A stretch of DNA of 64,000 nt from Fragum whitleyi (GCA_948146395.1 OX411559.1:2900501-2964500), one strand, 5' to 3'; positions 21,151 through 33,534 are shown, numbered from the stretch's first letter. Numbers and translations are program-made. The notes: generated by a model not told the origin, from the sequence alone.

Positions 21151-22199
21151 ACAGTAATTATTTCCTATTTATGTTTGTATTATAAGTTATTATTACTTAA
21201 ACAGCACATCAGAGCACAAAAGAAAGATTTACTTTCCATCATTTAGCTTCAAATATGTTTTAAAATTATTATTTTGACGTTTTTTTATGTTGAGTCAAAC
21301 AATTTTTTAGGTTTTTGCAATGGTTGCAGAGGATGTCAGAATTAGGAATCAGGGTGTCGGAATTAGGATAACAAGTATTATTTTGTTATACCGGGACACA
21401 TAAGTGAAAGAGCATTTGATTGGTCAAATTTTTCGGTTAAATGCTTCTTTAAATATTTCAATGGCCAATGAAATGTCACTTTACAAGATGGTAGATTTCT
21501 TTTAGGGAAACGAGAAAAAATGAAATGATACATTTATTTGGCCTTAAGGTGTCGATAATAGGACACTTTGCTCTTGTATCAGTCTGCAAAAATATATTGA
21601 TTAGATGAGCAGCATGCTTTTTTATTGACAGAGGACATTTCAACATATAAAGTGAATATTTGATCACCCTTTTGGTATCACCTTAATGATGATTTTTTTT
21701 CAAATTTAATAGGTGTAAGATTGTAGATTAAAGGAACAAAACATTTATTGAAATCCAAATATGTAGAAACATTGGGTGAAATAGGTAGCCTGAGAATATC
21801 CCTGGGAAATTATTCAGTTTAGCTGAACGAAAGGTGACTACACAAAGAGGACAAGTGTAAAATGTGCTGACCTACTGAGGTTCAGAGAAGGGTAGAAAGA
21901 GCCGAGTTGACTGCACTCTAAGACATTGGGCAGAATGAAATACATACATGTATATTGGATTAGATATTTTACTCACATCTTATCATCAATAAAGGTAGAT
22001 TTTGTGAAGTGAGCAGTCAATTCTTTAATCATATATAGATTTCTGAGCCGAGTTTTGAAAATACACCTATAGTATAACTCGAATACGGTATTGTGACTTG
22101 TGATTATAATACATATGTATGCAATCGACGAGTCACAATAGCGAATTCTACTTATAAGAATGTTGTTTCTGATGAAAAACAATTATGGAGTAACAGCCT
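21151..22199. other. Mostly unassigned; one worn family B unit
   Basis: 21560-21680 resembles a family B unit (TATCAGTCTGCAAAAAT, GATTAGATGAGC, GAGGACATTTC). The rest is AT-rich with no gene. Confidence 0.4.
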
Positions 22200-22452
22200 T
22201 GTAGTGGTGTTTAATGAAAAGCCGAAAGATCTGCAATCATTTTTCAATATGATATTCATTGATGATGATCTTTTTCTTTGCAGAAACTTTTCAGCATAAT
22301 TATCATACTTAAAAAACACTTATTCACGTGAAATAAACATTCACTCATTCATTTACTTCAATTCTTGTTTAAACAGCGTTTTCATCCTCTAATAATCATT
22401 ATCAGGATAACCAGGCCTGTGAAGCGAATCAGGCGCTTGAGCGCCTCTTGTT
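22200..22452 (+). mobile_element. Family C element, 3' end only
   Basis: The end has CTGTGAAGCGAATC, a hairpin AGGCGCTTGAGCGCCT (22431-22446) and CTTGTT (22447-22452), the same arrangement as families A and B with different sequence. The upstream part resembles 55150-55280 (TTTGCAGAAA, ACTTAAAAAA, TTTTCATC). Confidence 0.6.
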
Positions 22453-22904
22453 CTATATCTAACGCAGTGATTAGAATGACATATGAAGTTTTTGTTTTTT
22501 AAGGATTTTACAGAATTACTCATGAAGTTTTGCAATTTTATTTGAGAATTTAACATGCATTGGGTACCTGTGGTTGGTAAAACGTTCATTATCTAACAAT
22601 TCATCTGTAGTTGAGTCAGAGATGCTGCTTAAACGGATAGACGGACACATCAGGCGATAAGGCAACTAATAGAAACGCTAAACCCTGGTGCATAGCTAGT
22701 GAACGCAGGGGTTGAGGACGATGGGTGTATGGATAGATGGGTGCACCAGTCGATTAAGAAATGGATGTCCGAAATAATTATACTTATGGACCAAAGTCTT
22801 GTCCAGTTTCGCGAGTTTTCAAATTTTCAAGGCAAACTTTTTTTTCAATTAGAAAAAGAACATCAATGAGTGTAGTATTACTTTTAAGTACACGGTTAAT
22901 TGAT
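22453..22904. other. No gene recognised
   Basis: Short tract without recognisable motif. An open frame from 22761 to 23015 runs into SINE sequence and is not considered coding. Confidence 0.4.
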
Positions 22905-23045
22905 GGATTTATTGAAAAGGGTTATATCGCGGCAGCTGGTTTTCTTAATAATGGATTCCTAGTATTTCTCACACCAGTACTACCATTACATCCGTGCCTA
23001 GCCTCCAGCTGCTAACTCACATAGATCTACGATTATCGACCACGT
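22905..23045 (-). mobile_element. tRNA-derived SINE body, truncated copy
   Basis: Carries the conserved body read on the minus strand (on the plus strand: TTATATCGCGGCAGCTGG, TTTCTCACACCAGTACTACC, TAGCCTCCAGCTGCTA). The tRNA-like head is missing. Same family as 41.85, 50.72 and 51.49 kb. Confidence 0.75.
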
Positions 23046-23099
23046 TTGAAACTTCCAACCTACGATGATTTAGTAAAACTTTGATATACGGTCTAAGAA

Positions 23100-23190
23100 A
23101 AAAGAAACCTCGGTTAACACTGTAAAAGTTCATTACTAGTACTTCAAAAAGGTTGCGGAACCATTACGGGCCCACTTCCTTAAAATGGCA
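23100..23190. mobile_element. TTAA-palindrome MITE, half copy
   Basis: GAAACCTCGGTTAACACTGT...CCACTTCCTTAA matches the right half of 13796-13960. Confidence 0.6.
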
Positions 23191-23194
23191 AAAT

Positions 23195-23870
23195 TAAAAA
23201 AATCAAGATCGAGGTGATCTTTTGCGACAATATTATGTCCAATGTGCTTCTGAAAGCGTCATCAATTCTTTAGACATCTTCTCAGTAACCAATGGGCGGA
23301 TTTCAAACAAACTATTCATTGGGTGACCCTTCTTAAAAATTGTTTGTGATATTTTGGTTGACCCCTTAATATGGGCGTGGTAGGGCGGGGTAGCTTTTGA
23401 TCCTGAAATCTTTTAATGTCTTCTTCTCAATAACCAATGGGCGGATTTAAAACGAAACTTGGTAGAAGTTTTCATTGGTTGACCCTTTTCAAAAATTGTT
23501 CGTGAAATTTCGATTGACCCCGCAAGTATGGGCGTAGCAGGGCGAGTCAGTTTTTGATCCTAGAATCCTTAAATATCTTCTTCTCAGTAACCAAATGGCG
23601 GATTTCAAACAAACTTGGTAGGATTGTTTCTTAGGTGACCCTTTTCAAAAATTGTTCGTGAAATTTCGATTAACCCCAAATTGTGAGCGTGGTTTGGCGG
23701 GACAGTTTTTGATCCTGACATCTTACAATATCTTCTCGGTAACCAATAAGCGAATTTCAAACAAACTTGGTAGAAATTTTCCTTTGGTGACCCTTTTCAA
23801 AAATTGTCCGTGAAATTTCGATTGACCCCAAATATGGGAATGGTAGGGCAGGGCATTTTTGCACTTTGAA
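23195..23870 (+). mobile_element. Family A-type tandem units, subtype with GGGCGGATTTCAAAC
   Basis: Four units of about 148-155 bp (AGTAACCAATGGGCGGATTT and variants near 23284, 23431, 23585, 23741; each followed by TGACCC, AAATTTCGATTGACCCC and GGGCG). A worn AGGTGATCTTTTG at 23209 is probably the degraded 5' end. No 3' terminal hairpin. Confidence 0.6.
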
Positions 23871-23873
23871 AAC

Positions 23874-24110
23874 TTAAAATGAGCCTTTGCGTGTGATTTC
23901 CTACAAGTTCAATTATGTTCAAAGCAAAGACTCTGACCAGCCTGTGCATCCGCACAGTCTGACCAGAGTCTTCACTATGCATCTAGTATAAAGATAAGCT
24001 CCCACAATATCTGCAGACCATCAGGTAAGTTTATATCAACTGTCAACGCTTCTCGATACTTGCACCTCACGAACGTTTCAAATTGTTGGAAATGTAACGC
24101 ACAGGCTCAA
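23874..24110 (-). repeat. Short interspersed repeat with imperfect palindrome, copy 1
   Basis: The plus strand holds GCCTGTGCATCCGCACAGTC inside a larger palindrome (GACTCTGACCAG...CTGACCAGAGTC, 23928-23972). A reverse-orientation copy lies at 50148-50265 (GACTGTGCGGATGCACAGGC). No gene. Confidence 0.6.
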
Positions 24111-24784
24111 ATGTCTTTTTCTCCCAAACAAATTGGGCAGTTTTAACTAAACTTGGCATGATTGTTCCTGGCTCACACCCCTTTAAATTATTCTGAGCGA
24201 CTTAAAAAGGCAATAAAGTAAATTCTAATTGTTTGCACGTAAAAGTTGATTTTTTTATTTTTTTTTAATTTGGCTATAATACCACAAAGAAGATTCTCTG
24301 TTGAATCGACTTCATCTTTATTATCTTTATTTGCAAGAACCGCATTCAAATGAACAGCTTTCGTGGTTTTACGAAAGGAATGGAAAAGGATGTATTTGAC
24401 GTCATTTCTGGTCAATAAGACGACGTTTTGGTGTTGTCTTTGGACTAAACGTGCTTAAACGCAGTATAAATGATTTGTTTGACCGCTTCAAATTTTTTTT
24501 TCAAATTTGTAAGAACATTGTGAAAAAGAAGAATTGCTTGCTAAAAGAAATTCTATCTTCTCAACATGTTTCTTCTGAAAAGTAATCTGCAGCATCTATT
24601 GTGTACAGAGCTAAAAAATGAAAGTTAATTTGTTTGTTGAATTATTCATCTATCAGTAACCAGCGGAGCCCGTTTGACTCCTATTTTACAAAATAAGGAA
24701 GTCCCAACTGGAAAATAAGGAGTCTCGGACTCCCCTGAATATGGTACATGTATATAAGTCTCCTCAGAACTGCTGAAGGTGTCG
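24111..24784. other. Fragments of tandem units, no gene
   Basis: 24110-24200 resembles a single family A unit. 24520-24580 resembles the hairpin end of 15411-15580. The rest is unassigned. Confidence 0.4.
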
Positions 24785-24920
24785 TTAAGGTAGTGGAATC
24801 GTAATTGTTCCGCAACGTTTCAGAAGTAATGAACTCTAACAGTGTTAACCAAGGTTTCCTAATGAAACCTTGGCCCAACATTGTGAAAGAAAAGATAAAA
24901 TTACGGGTCCGCTACCTTAA
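24785..24920. mobile_element. TTAA-bounded palindromic MITE, copy 2
   Basis: TTAAGGTAGTGGAATC at the left and GGGTCCGCTACCTTAA at the right; the central arms CCAAGGTTTCCTAATGAAACCTTGG are shorter than in copy 1. About 136 bp. Confidence 0.7.
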
Positions 24921-25404
24921 ATCCCATATAAACAAATAAGTCTGCATCCACCGAAGAAGCTGGTCGATATGTGGCAAGCCCCAAGTCATTTAGAACCGTC
25001 AATAGAACATTTTCTTTGTCGCTTTATTCAAGCTGTGTATTTCTCATCCGTTACAACGGTATTCTCGTTTGCCGACACTGTTTGATTTGATAGATGATAA
25101 AAGATAAATACAGTAATGGTATTTCACGTAGCTTAAGTAAACTAAACCAAGCAAATGTTACATAATGTTACAACCATATATAGGATTTTTAAGTCAATTT
25201 GTACTTCCAAATTTGAATTGAACGTAATTTTGAAGCAATAAAATGAAATAAGATGAAGTTACCACTCGTATGTGATTAGAAGAGAATAAGATATAAAGTA
25301 CAGATAGTTTTTATTATTCTTTCCTACACTACTTAAAACACATAAATATGCACCTATTTGTTGGTAAAGACGAAAGTTTGATGCAAGCGTGTTTTCTGTG
25401 AGTC
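24921..25404. other. No gene recognised
   Basis: AT-rich sequence with stops in all frames. Confidence 0.4.
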
Positions 25405-25655
25405 AGGGGTTTCATGAAGTTTGGGCCATATTTGTGGCCTCTAAAGAGTAAACAAGAAAATTATCATTAAGGCAACTTTTCCCGTGATACGGCACGGATC
25501 CTTCTCATTTTCAATAGGGTTCATCAATGAAGATTGGACAATGTTTGTGGCCTCTAAGAGTGTAAACACTTAAATTGTTTATGTCTGACGACGGACGACT
25601 GACATTCAATGATCACAAATGCTCACCTTGAACACGATGTGCTCTGGTGAGCTTA
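25405..25655 (-). mobile_element. Family A element, subtype A-I, fragment
   Basis: Reverse copy: units with GTTTGGGCCATATTTGTGGC and CCCGTGATACGGCACGGATC, then the 5' hairpin in reverse (GCTCACCTTGAACACGATGTGCTCTGGTGAGC). Fewer than two units remain. Confidence 0.7.
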
Positions 25656-25832
25656 AAATATATGTGAAAAGTGGACTTGTGTGCAAAAAGAGTTACTGTT
25701 GGCAAAGGTTTCTGCACACAGGACTATTTTCAGCAAGAATTTTTTTAAAAAAAAAAAACTCTGCCTATCCAGAAAAGGTCTACACTTTAAGATGTTTTCA
25801 CTTGAGTAGTTTTAAAACAGCTTTACTTATGT

Positions 25833-26165
25833 GCTCACCTGAGCACAACATACTGAAGTTGGGGGGTTTGTGATAACATTACATCCGCCGTGTGTCGGAA
25901 GTCATCAATACTTCTTTAAACAGTTTCTGTTCATTGACAAATGGACGGATTTCAAACAAACTTTGTAGAAATGTTCTTTTGTTGACCCTTCTCAAAACTT
26001 GATCGTGAAATGTCGATTGATCCAAAAAAATGAGCATAGCTGCGGGCGGAACAGTTTTTGGGCCTGAAATATTCTCTTAGTAACTAATTGGAGAATTTCA
26101 ACCAAAATTGGCATAAATGTTCCATGTTCGACCCTTCTCACACTTTGTTCATAGATTCTGTAACG
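25833..26165 (+). mobile_element. Family A-type element, worn fragment
   Basis: GCTCACCTGAGCACAACATACTGAAG is a damaged 5' hairpin. Two units of the GGACGGATTTCAAACAAAC type follow, related to 23195-23870. No 3' end. Confidence 0.6.
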
Positions 26166-26449
26166 TAGACCTAGATCGGAGATCGCCCGAGGTTTGTCGA
26201 ATGAAAAAAAAGTGACTACACAGCCTTTTTCGACTGGAACTGGAGTGTGTACTATTTAACTAATGTGTCGTTATGGCATTTGAAAGCCCTATAAATACTG
26301 GTGGCTTGGTAGTACCAATAGCATTCGTCTAATCTCGTCTAATCTTACGATCAACCTCCGATGTATAACGGTGGACTATTTTGAAAAGTACGGATAAACC
26401 TTGGAAAAACTCGACGATGTCAATGAAAAAGTCTACACCCGGGTAGGGT
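26166..26449. repeat. Unassigned; contains a repeat motif shared with 49.66 kb
   Basis: GATCAACCTCCGATGTATAAC and GTGGACTATTTTGAAAAGTACG (26351-26388) resemble 49658-49720. No gene. Confidence 0.45.
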
Positions 26450-26865
26450 TCATACCAGAAATAACTTGTTTCGAAGATATCTATATGGGAAGAATCTCAG
26501 GAAAGAAAAGCCAATAAAGAACAAATTAAAGCTACAACAAATTACACAAAGCCAGAAAATAATAAAATGAAAAATCGTCAAGTAACCACCGAGCTGAACA
26601 GGAGAAACTCTACAGGTACCACCAAAACAAGTATACCGACTACTGATCAAACAAACCTAGACATGAAAACAAATTGTGATGAAACGGAAAAAAATGTTTG
26701 TATGCCCGATATGTAACAATGAAGCCCTCGAAGGAACTGCGATGAATGGTACCACTTTACTTGTACAGACTTAGCAATAGGAAATAACAAAAGTATGGAA
26801 GATACACAATTCATATGTAAACAGTGTAATGATAAGCTAATACGACGACGAATGTTTTTTTTTAA
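26450..26865 (+). pseudogene. LINE ORF1 fragment with PHD-type finger
   Basis: A Lys- and Thr-rich stretch (ATTNYTKPENNKMKNRQ, KTSIPTTDQTNLDMK) leads into CPICNNEALEGTAM and, after a one-base shift at about 26745, WYHFTCTDLAIGNNKSMED then FICKQCNDKLI. This is a PHD-like finger that appears to lack the middle Cys pair. Such fingers are known near the N-terminus of ORF1 in some LINEs; the link to the endonuclease fragment downstream is by position and is inferred. Confidence 0.55.
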
Positions 26866-26879
26866 ATTTTCGAAGATTA

Positions 26880-27640
26880 AATAATGATTTTGTCCGTCCG
26901 TCTACACGTTAACTTCGAGCCAAAAATACCAAGTTGTTTCTATAATAAACGGAAGAGCGAATGTTCATTAGAAAAAAAAATCTGATTTGCATAGGGGTCG
27001 AGCAAAAGAATATGATTTTTAGAAAACTGTTTTTGTATTTAATCGAGTATTTTTATAAAATGATTTTTGCCTGTAAAATTAAATTGTCTAGATATTGAAG
27101 TGAGTGTACACTTTCTTTGTTAAAAAATATTTGACCAGATATTGATCATTACAAATAACTATTCAGAGATGAACTCCATACTGCCTTATTCAGACCAATC
27201 AAAGTGGATTATTTAACGAAATCGTTGCAATTTTCACGAGGAAAACCAAGTAAACGGGCGAGTTATAACGGTACAAATCACGTTATATTTAAGTTCAAAA
27301 TAACTTGACCGTTGATATGCTAATAAGCATGTCCAATCAAGGAATACTAGCTACTATTGTGTCAAAAGTTTAGTATAAAACCGCGTGTTTTACTATATGT
27401 CTTATTACTAAATAGCCTTTTCCATCCCTCGTGTTTAATAGAGTCAAATGTGAAAATATTAACATTAACTAAATAAACAAAATTATTACTTTGAAAACAT
27501 TTCATTCTCGAAAGTTAGTTTTCTGAATGGTATATAGCTAAAATTAAGAAATTACCAAAGAACAAAACATTTTTACCAACATATTTTTGTGCAATTAATG
27601 AAACGTTAGCCCTAATAGAAGTCAAACACACCATACAATT
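26880..27640. mobile_element. Non-autonomous TIR element, copy 2
   Basis: A diverged match over about 760 bp to 15770-16523. The right end AGAAGTCAAAC is recognisable; the left TIR is not. It lies between the ORF1-like and endonuclease-like LINE fragments, so it probably inserted into that LINE. Confidence 0.6.
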
Positions 27641-28599
27641 ACATCATTTCGAAACTATCAATCTCGGATCTAAAAGTTAAACCTCGGTAGAAAAAAAAAA
27701 ATTGATTACAAATATGGGTACTTGCACTAAAGCATCGAAGAAGATTCATATAGACACCAAGTATAACTTAATCCCGAAACCATTCCGAAAATTACAGCAT
27801 GGAAAAAGGAAGTATGAAGGTAATAGTCTGCCCCCTTTAAATCCTACGATGACTTCTGATGGCATTCTTTGTTAATGCTCGGCATCCATGCTAGAATTGT
27901 TCCTTAGACTATTACAAACAAGATAGGGGTGGATGCCCAGCGTGATTTTTCGATTTAAGGTCACAGTGAGGTCAAAGGTCAATGAGTGCAAAAATCAGGA
28001 AAAATTAGCTTGTAGCTAAAGCAAAATTATTTTGGGATCTCAGCTGTCTGGATCTATTTTGGATTCCACATCACAAACAGTCAGATGATTGCAGACGAAA
28101 CACAGAACACAACAGCAACCCTATTGCCCAGGAGCATGTTCAATTGTTTGGAACAGAAAACTATAACAAAGCTCCAAAACTACACGATTCATTCCACCAA
28201 GTACAGTAAGACCAAGAACAAGGAAAACTAGGTGAGAACCAGCCCTCAAAAAACTGCAAAACAAGTAACCAAAAGAAGGAAAGAAGATTCGATAAATAGT
28301 GAAATTCCTGAGATTACAGGAAATAAAAATATTGACAAATGAAATTAGCCGTGCACACCAATTAATTTGTTGAACAACGATATAGGAATAGGCTGTCTAC
28401 ATCATACCAAGACACACAAAATGCCCGGCAATCTTTTTTAGAGATTACACACTATCTCATGAGACCAACAGAATAAGAAGAGATCACGTCAAATATAGAA
28501 AAATTGTCAGAAATATATATTGCTTCCCCGAATATTGAAGGGTAAAGGGAAATAGGGCCGACAATCATCAGTTAGCAAGAACACTGGTTATTGGACTTT
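27641..28599 (+). other. Probable decayed LINE interior, not resolved
   Basis: Short lysine-rich open stretches (for example KTAKQVTKRRKEDSINSE near 28245) lie between recognisable LINE parts. There is no domain I can name. It also contains a GTCACAGTGAGGTCAAAGGTC segment at about 27960. Confidence 0.35.
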
Positions 28600-30090
28600 G
28601 AAAAAGATCATACCGCTGATTCTCTGTACCACATAGTTTCTACTGACTTTTATCACAAAATGTATGTACATCCAGAGATAAGGGAGGGGTCTGCTGAATA
28701 TGGCAAAAATAATCATAGAAGGAAGTGTAAAACGGCTAAAATGTTATAATGTTATAACGCAAGAACCATTGTAATCCAAATCACATACAGTGCTTCTGAT
28801 ATCATTCTGATAAAGTGTATCTCCCAACAATTTCAACAAACTTAGAATCAGAATATACTGCATATTTAGATATAGTTACACTTCTATTTAGTGAACATAT
28901 TGATAACTTATGTTAAATGGCTGGTGATCTTAATGCTATTCTTTCAAAATATAAAACACACATGTCAGCCATTTGAAAGATTTTGCCAAAACAAACAATC
29001 TTATCCTCTCTTTTGAAAGACTTGATGAATCAACCTTCATCCAAATGGCTTATGAAAATCGCAATTATACTGAGCAATAATAAATAGTATCTACCCAATA
29101 AAAAGTATGATTTCTTTAAAAATACACGCGGAAATTATATGAAAAATGTTGCAAATGACGCCCTGGCTAATTGGGTTTAAAGTTGAAAAGTTTGATGTGA
29201 TTTGATCAAGACGGGACAGAATTGTTGGAAAACGTAGTCAGGGGGTCGTTTTCAAAAATAACAGACTCTCATTTAAATTTATAATTGATTTTCTTACAAT
29301 TCTTATGCTTTATACAATTATAGGACGCGGAGTATCAAAAGAGAATGAGATAATTGATACTGTCAACATTACGTGAAATATACATAAACGAAGTTACAAA
29401 ATCTTACGTAGTTTTAAAGCTCAAATTGACTAAAGTCGGTCTGTGCGTATATCCAGAAATACCATTCCAAAAGATTGATTGAATGGGGTTTTACGCCGCT
29501 TTCAACATTATTTCAGTTATATCGCGGCGGCCCATTCCAAAAGAAGCGTGTAAGCTAACGTGAATAAGGGAATTCGGCGTGATGTCTTTCTAGTTGGCCT
29601 AACGAGTTGAATAGGGTGAATAACGATACTGCTCTATCGGAAATGATCCGCAAACGACTTGATTATTCCTCTTTTTTGATTATTCCTGTATGCAAGTTTT
29701 TCTTTGTCTCTTTTCAATACTGTATCGTACTGAACACAACTATTGTGTGTTTTCTTAATCAGGAAGCTTAAGGGGTTATATTCATTTGAGAAGAATCAGA
29801 AGATCGCACGCGTGGCGTACGTAGACGAAGAAAACAATGATTTAAAGATGTTTAGCATAATACTTAAATGGCATAGAATGAATAAAAAGATAATGTGTTG
29901 ATGATAAACAAAGCAATGCAATCACATTTTCGAGAAATTGACCATTCAAATGAAAAGAATGAAAAGTGGAAACATTCTTTTTTTGCTGAGTACAGACTAC
30001 ATATTATTGAATAATAAAGACCTGTCAAAAATACAAAGTTCCATTACACTTGAAAATCTTTCAAACACATCAACACATTTGCCGTTCAAT
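28600..30090 (+). pseudogene. LINE APE-type endonuclease, decayed and interrupted
   Basis: Broken frames give the middle and end of an APE-like endonuclease: ARTIVIQITYSASDIILIK (about 28760), the GDLNAILSKY motif (28922), HLKDFAKTNNLILSFERLD (28970), and after about 0.9 kb of foreign or unreadable DNA the C-terminal DYILLNNKDLSKIQ with NTSTHLPF (29995-30090). The last His corresponds to the conserved SDH region. The inserted part includes a SINE fragment (29475-29531). Stops throughout. Confidence 0.6.
29475..29531 (-). mobile_element. 5'-truncated SINE with 13-bp target duplication
   Basis: 57 bp of SINE tail and 3' body (ATTGAATGGGGTTTTACGCC..TATCGCGGCGG), flanked by CCATTCCAAAAGA on both sides (29462-29474, 29532-29544). 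The exact duplication shows LINE-type insertion and gives precise ends. Confidence 0.85.
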
Positions 30091-30686
30091 CGAAGCTATC
30101 AATCGATTTTGAAAAAAAATCTTAAATGAAAAGAGCCTCTGAGAAAGGCAAACAAACTAATTAAGACCCATTGGCAAGAAGGATATCCCAGATAGCATTC
30201 TGAAAAGGTGCTGCAAATGGTACCAAACTCAGAGGCGGTGGGAGGGGGGATTAATAAAAGAACAAATGAGGTCTTCCTAAAAATTTCTGACATTCTTATA
30301 ATGTAACAAAATTGGATATGCCAAAGAAAATATTATCTTACAGTGGCCAAACACTCAGACTCTAAAGCAATACAAGAGTTGGTGACAGAAAGTAAAAATA
30401 CACTCAGGATACATGGCGTTTGAGAGGATTTCCAAGAGATGAAGATCCAACTTTTGCTGAAATGAAAAGATCTGGAGGTATACTCTCAACACATATGTAT
30501 ACAATCCTATGAAATTTGAAGAACTACAACTTAATAAATTCATAAGACGACATACATTGGCTGTACCACATGCGCAGATATCTATATAATATAGGAAAAT
30601 GAATCCCAATTCAGCAACAAGCTAAGTCATACTTACACTCATGCATGTGTTTTACATCCCAGAAGAGTATAGCTCTGATAAAAATA
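30091..30686 (+). pseudogene. LINE linker region, decayed
   Basis: PLRKANKLIKTHWQEGYP (about 30135-30190) is like the region between LINE endonuclease and RT. No RT catalytic motif could be read to 30686, where a family A element begins. Confidence 0.4.
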
Positions 30687-31987
30687 AACAAGAGGACCCT
30701 GAGGGCCATAAATAGCTCACCTGATATTTCAAATAAATTATCATTAAGACTCCTTTTCCTGTGATATGGCATGAATCCTTCCAATTTTCAATAGAGTTCC
30801 TTCTTGTGACCTGGTAATCATTTTGACCAAGTTTCATGAAGATTGGACCATATTTGTGGCGTCTGGAGCTGTTACAAGAAACTTGTCATTAAGGTTATTT
30901 TCTCATTAAATGGCACGGATTATTCTCATTATCAAAAGAGTTCCTCCTCATGACCTAACAAACATTCTGACCAAGTTTCATGATGATTGGACCATATTTG
31001 TGGCTTCTACAGTGTACACAAAAAAATCATTAAGGCCCCTTTTCCCGTGATATAGCACGAATCCTTTCCATTTTCAATAGGGTTCATCCTTGAGACCTGA
31101 CAAACATTCTGACCAAATTTCATGGAGATTAGGCAATATTTGTAGCCACTAGAGTGTAAACAAGAAAATTGTCATAAAGGCTCCTTTTCCTATGATAAGG
31201 CATGATTCATTTCCATTTTCCATAGGATTCATCCTTGTGACCTGACAAACGTTCTGACCAAGTTTCATGATTATTGGACCATATTTGTGGCTTCTAGAGT
31301 GTAAAAGATAAAATAGTCATTTAGGCCCCTTTTCCCGTGATATGGCACGCATCCTTCCCTTTTCAATAGAGTTCATCCTCATGACCTAACAAACATTCTA
31401 ACAAAGTTTCATGAAGTTTGGACCATATTTGTGGCTTCTAGAGTGTAAACAAGAAATTTGTCATAAAGGCCCCTTTTCCCGTGATATGGCATGGATCCTT
31501 TCAATTTTAGCAATTTCACAAGGGATCACACAAGAAATATATCTGCCAAGTTTGGTTGATTTTGACTCATAAGTTTAGGAGGAGAAGTCGTTTAAAGAAA
31601 TTTTTGACAAAATTGTCATTAAGGTCCCTTTTCTCGTGATATGACACCGATCCTTCCCATTTTCAAAATAATTCATTCTCATGCCCTAACAAACATTCTG
31701 ATCAAGTTTCATAAAGATTGGACCATATTTGTGGCTTCTAGAGTGTAAACAAGAAATTTGTCATTAAGGTCCCTTTTCCCGTGATATCGCATGGATCCTT
31801 TCCATTTTAGCAATTTTTACAAGGGACAACCCATGGTATATTTCTGCCAAGTTTGGTTGATTTTGACTCATAAGTGGAGATGTCGTTTAAAGAAAAAGTT
31901 GACGCCGTGACGGACAGATGGACAGACGGACGCCGGACATCGATCGATCACAATAGCTCCCTTGAGCACTTCGTGCTCAGGCGAGCT
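30687..31987 (-). mobile_element. Family A element, subtype A-I, full length
   Basis: Reverse orientation. AACAAGAGGACC at the left is the 3' end, and the 5' hairpin with GAGCACTTCGTGCTC closes the right end, next to GGACGG-rich DNA. About eight units of about 145 bp (AAGTTTCATGAAGATTGGACC and variants). It separates the two recognisable parts of a LINE, so it inserted there. Confidence 0.78.
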
Positions 31988-32620
31988 AAAAGGCCGCTGA
32001 CCCTGAAGATTGGAAATTAGGCAGAAAAAATCTCGATAACAAACCAACCCTCTTAGTTATAGCAAGGACAAAGACTAAAGATGGAGAAATCAACATTTCA
32101 GACAGAATACCCATCTCAGGAAAAACCTTGCACGCATTGATGAATGTAGGCTTTTTATTTGTCAATGGTATAAATCTATCAACTGCCACTAAAGTTTCCA
32201 AAATCTATGTCCTTCCCCGCATGTTGACAAGTCTTGAACTACTACACCTTTCAAAAACAAAAATTCAGAACTTGAACCTTTTTCACAGATAACACTTCGC
32301 CGCTTCAATCTCGGCCACATTGTACTTCAAATGCTGCAGTGTATCTTGGAGTCTCTACCTATAAAAGTTGAAATACACAAGAGACAGTTAAGAACCATCT
32401 ATTCATTGTTCAAAGAAGACAATTCTACAATTGGTGCAATACTTCAGTGCAAAGTATTAGAGCATTACAGAATATAAAGAGTTCCGTCTTCAAAATAGGT
32501 GAACTATTAGATCTGTACAATCTCCCATCATAAGACCCCGTGAAAAACATGCAATTAAAATATAAAGATAAGTAGGATTAATCTTCACAAACTCCAAAAT
32601 TTATCATATATAGAGGTTTT
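31988..32620 (+). pseudogene. LINE ORF2 region after RT, decayed
   Basis: Reads ADPEDWKLGRKNLDNKPTLL, then GEINISDRIPISGKTLHALM, VGFLFVNGINLSTATKVSK, IYVLPRMLTSLELLHL, then after a stop and frame change AVYLGVSTYKS and VQRRQFYNWCN. This pattern (a YALMNVG-like helix, a YVLPRLLYGLE-like motif, a FHR motif and an AVYLLLG-like motif) is usual after the RT domain in several LINE clades. Confidence 0.65.
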
Positions 32621-32829
32621 GCATGAAAGTCTGTGCATCTATAAACAAGGAGGCAAGTTATTTTTAGTCTAGTTGAAACATGTAGTTAAATGGTTCATCT
32701 TACACCATCAATACATATTTGATATAAAATTCACCCAAATTAATCTAAACATAATGAAGATTTAATTGTACTGCTTTATTTCATCTTTATTTATTTCGTT
32801 TTTGTTGTTGTTGTGTTTGCTAGAAATTT

Positions 32830-33460
32830 TCTTTGTAAGAAAAGTCCTTTGGGTGACCCTTTCAAAACTTGTTCGTGAATTTTTTATTGACTCCAAAATA
32901 TTGGCGTTGCAGCCGGGGCAGTTTTTTTTACACTGAAATATTTTGGCATCTTCTCCTCAGTATCCAATGGTCAGTTTTCAACCGAACTTGGCAAAAATGT
33001 TTCTTGGTTGGCCCTTCACTAAAATTGTTCGTAATTTTGAATTACTCCCTAATAAGGGCATTTTTATTACTCCGAAATTTGAGAACAACATCACCTTCTA
33101 ATTCAAAATACTATTTCAAGTGAACTTTTTCCTCCTCCCTCATTTATGGACCGATTAGTGAAACTTTCACAATATGATCCTAGTTGCCTGACCTTGTGCA
33201 TGGTGTCGCGGTTTTTTGATTTGTCATGGAAAAAGGGGGCCATGTTGTAAAAGTTATTATGAACGCAACTCCTCCTTCATTTTTGGACAAATATTGATGA
33301 AACTTTTACAAACTGTCCCTTGTCACTTGACTTTGCGCTTATTAGTGCCTTTTTTTTTTAAATTCAGCCGTAACATTTAAAAAGGGGCCTTCATGTCAAA
33401 TTTCTCATTTATGGACTGATTTCGATGAACATTTCACAAAGTTACACATGATTGAAAAAG
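32830..33460 (+). mobile_element. Worn family A-type units
   Basis: TTTGGGTGACCCTTTCAAAAC, TATCCAATGGTCAGTTTTCAACC and CATTTATGGACCGATT-type units at about 32850-33430. Neither terminus is recognisable. Confidence 0.5.
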
Positions 33461-33534
33461 AGTAAATACCTATAACAGTTTCTGGACATACAAAGCCAAG
33501 AACGTCGTGAAATTAAACAAAAAATATTTTTTGT

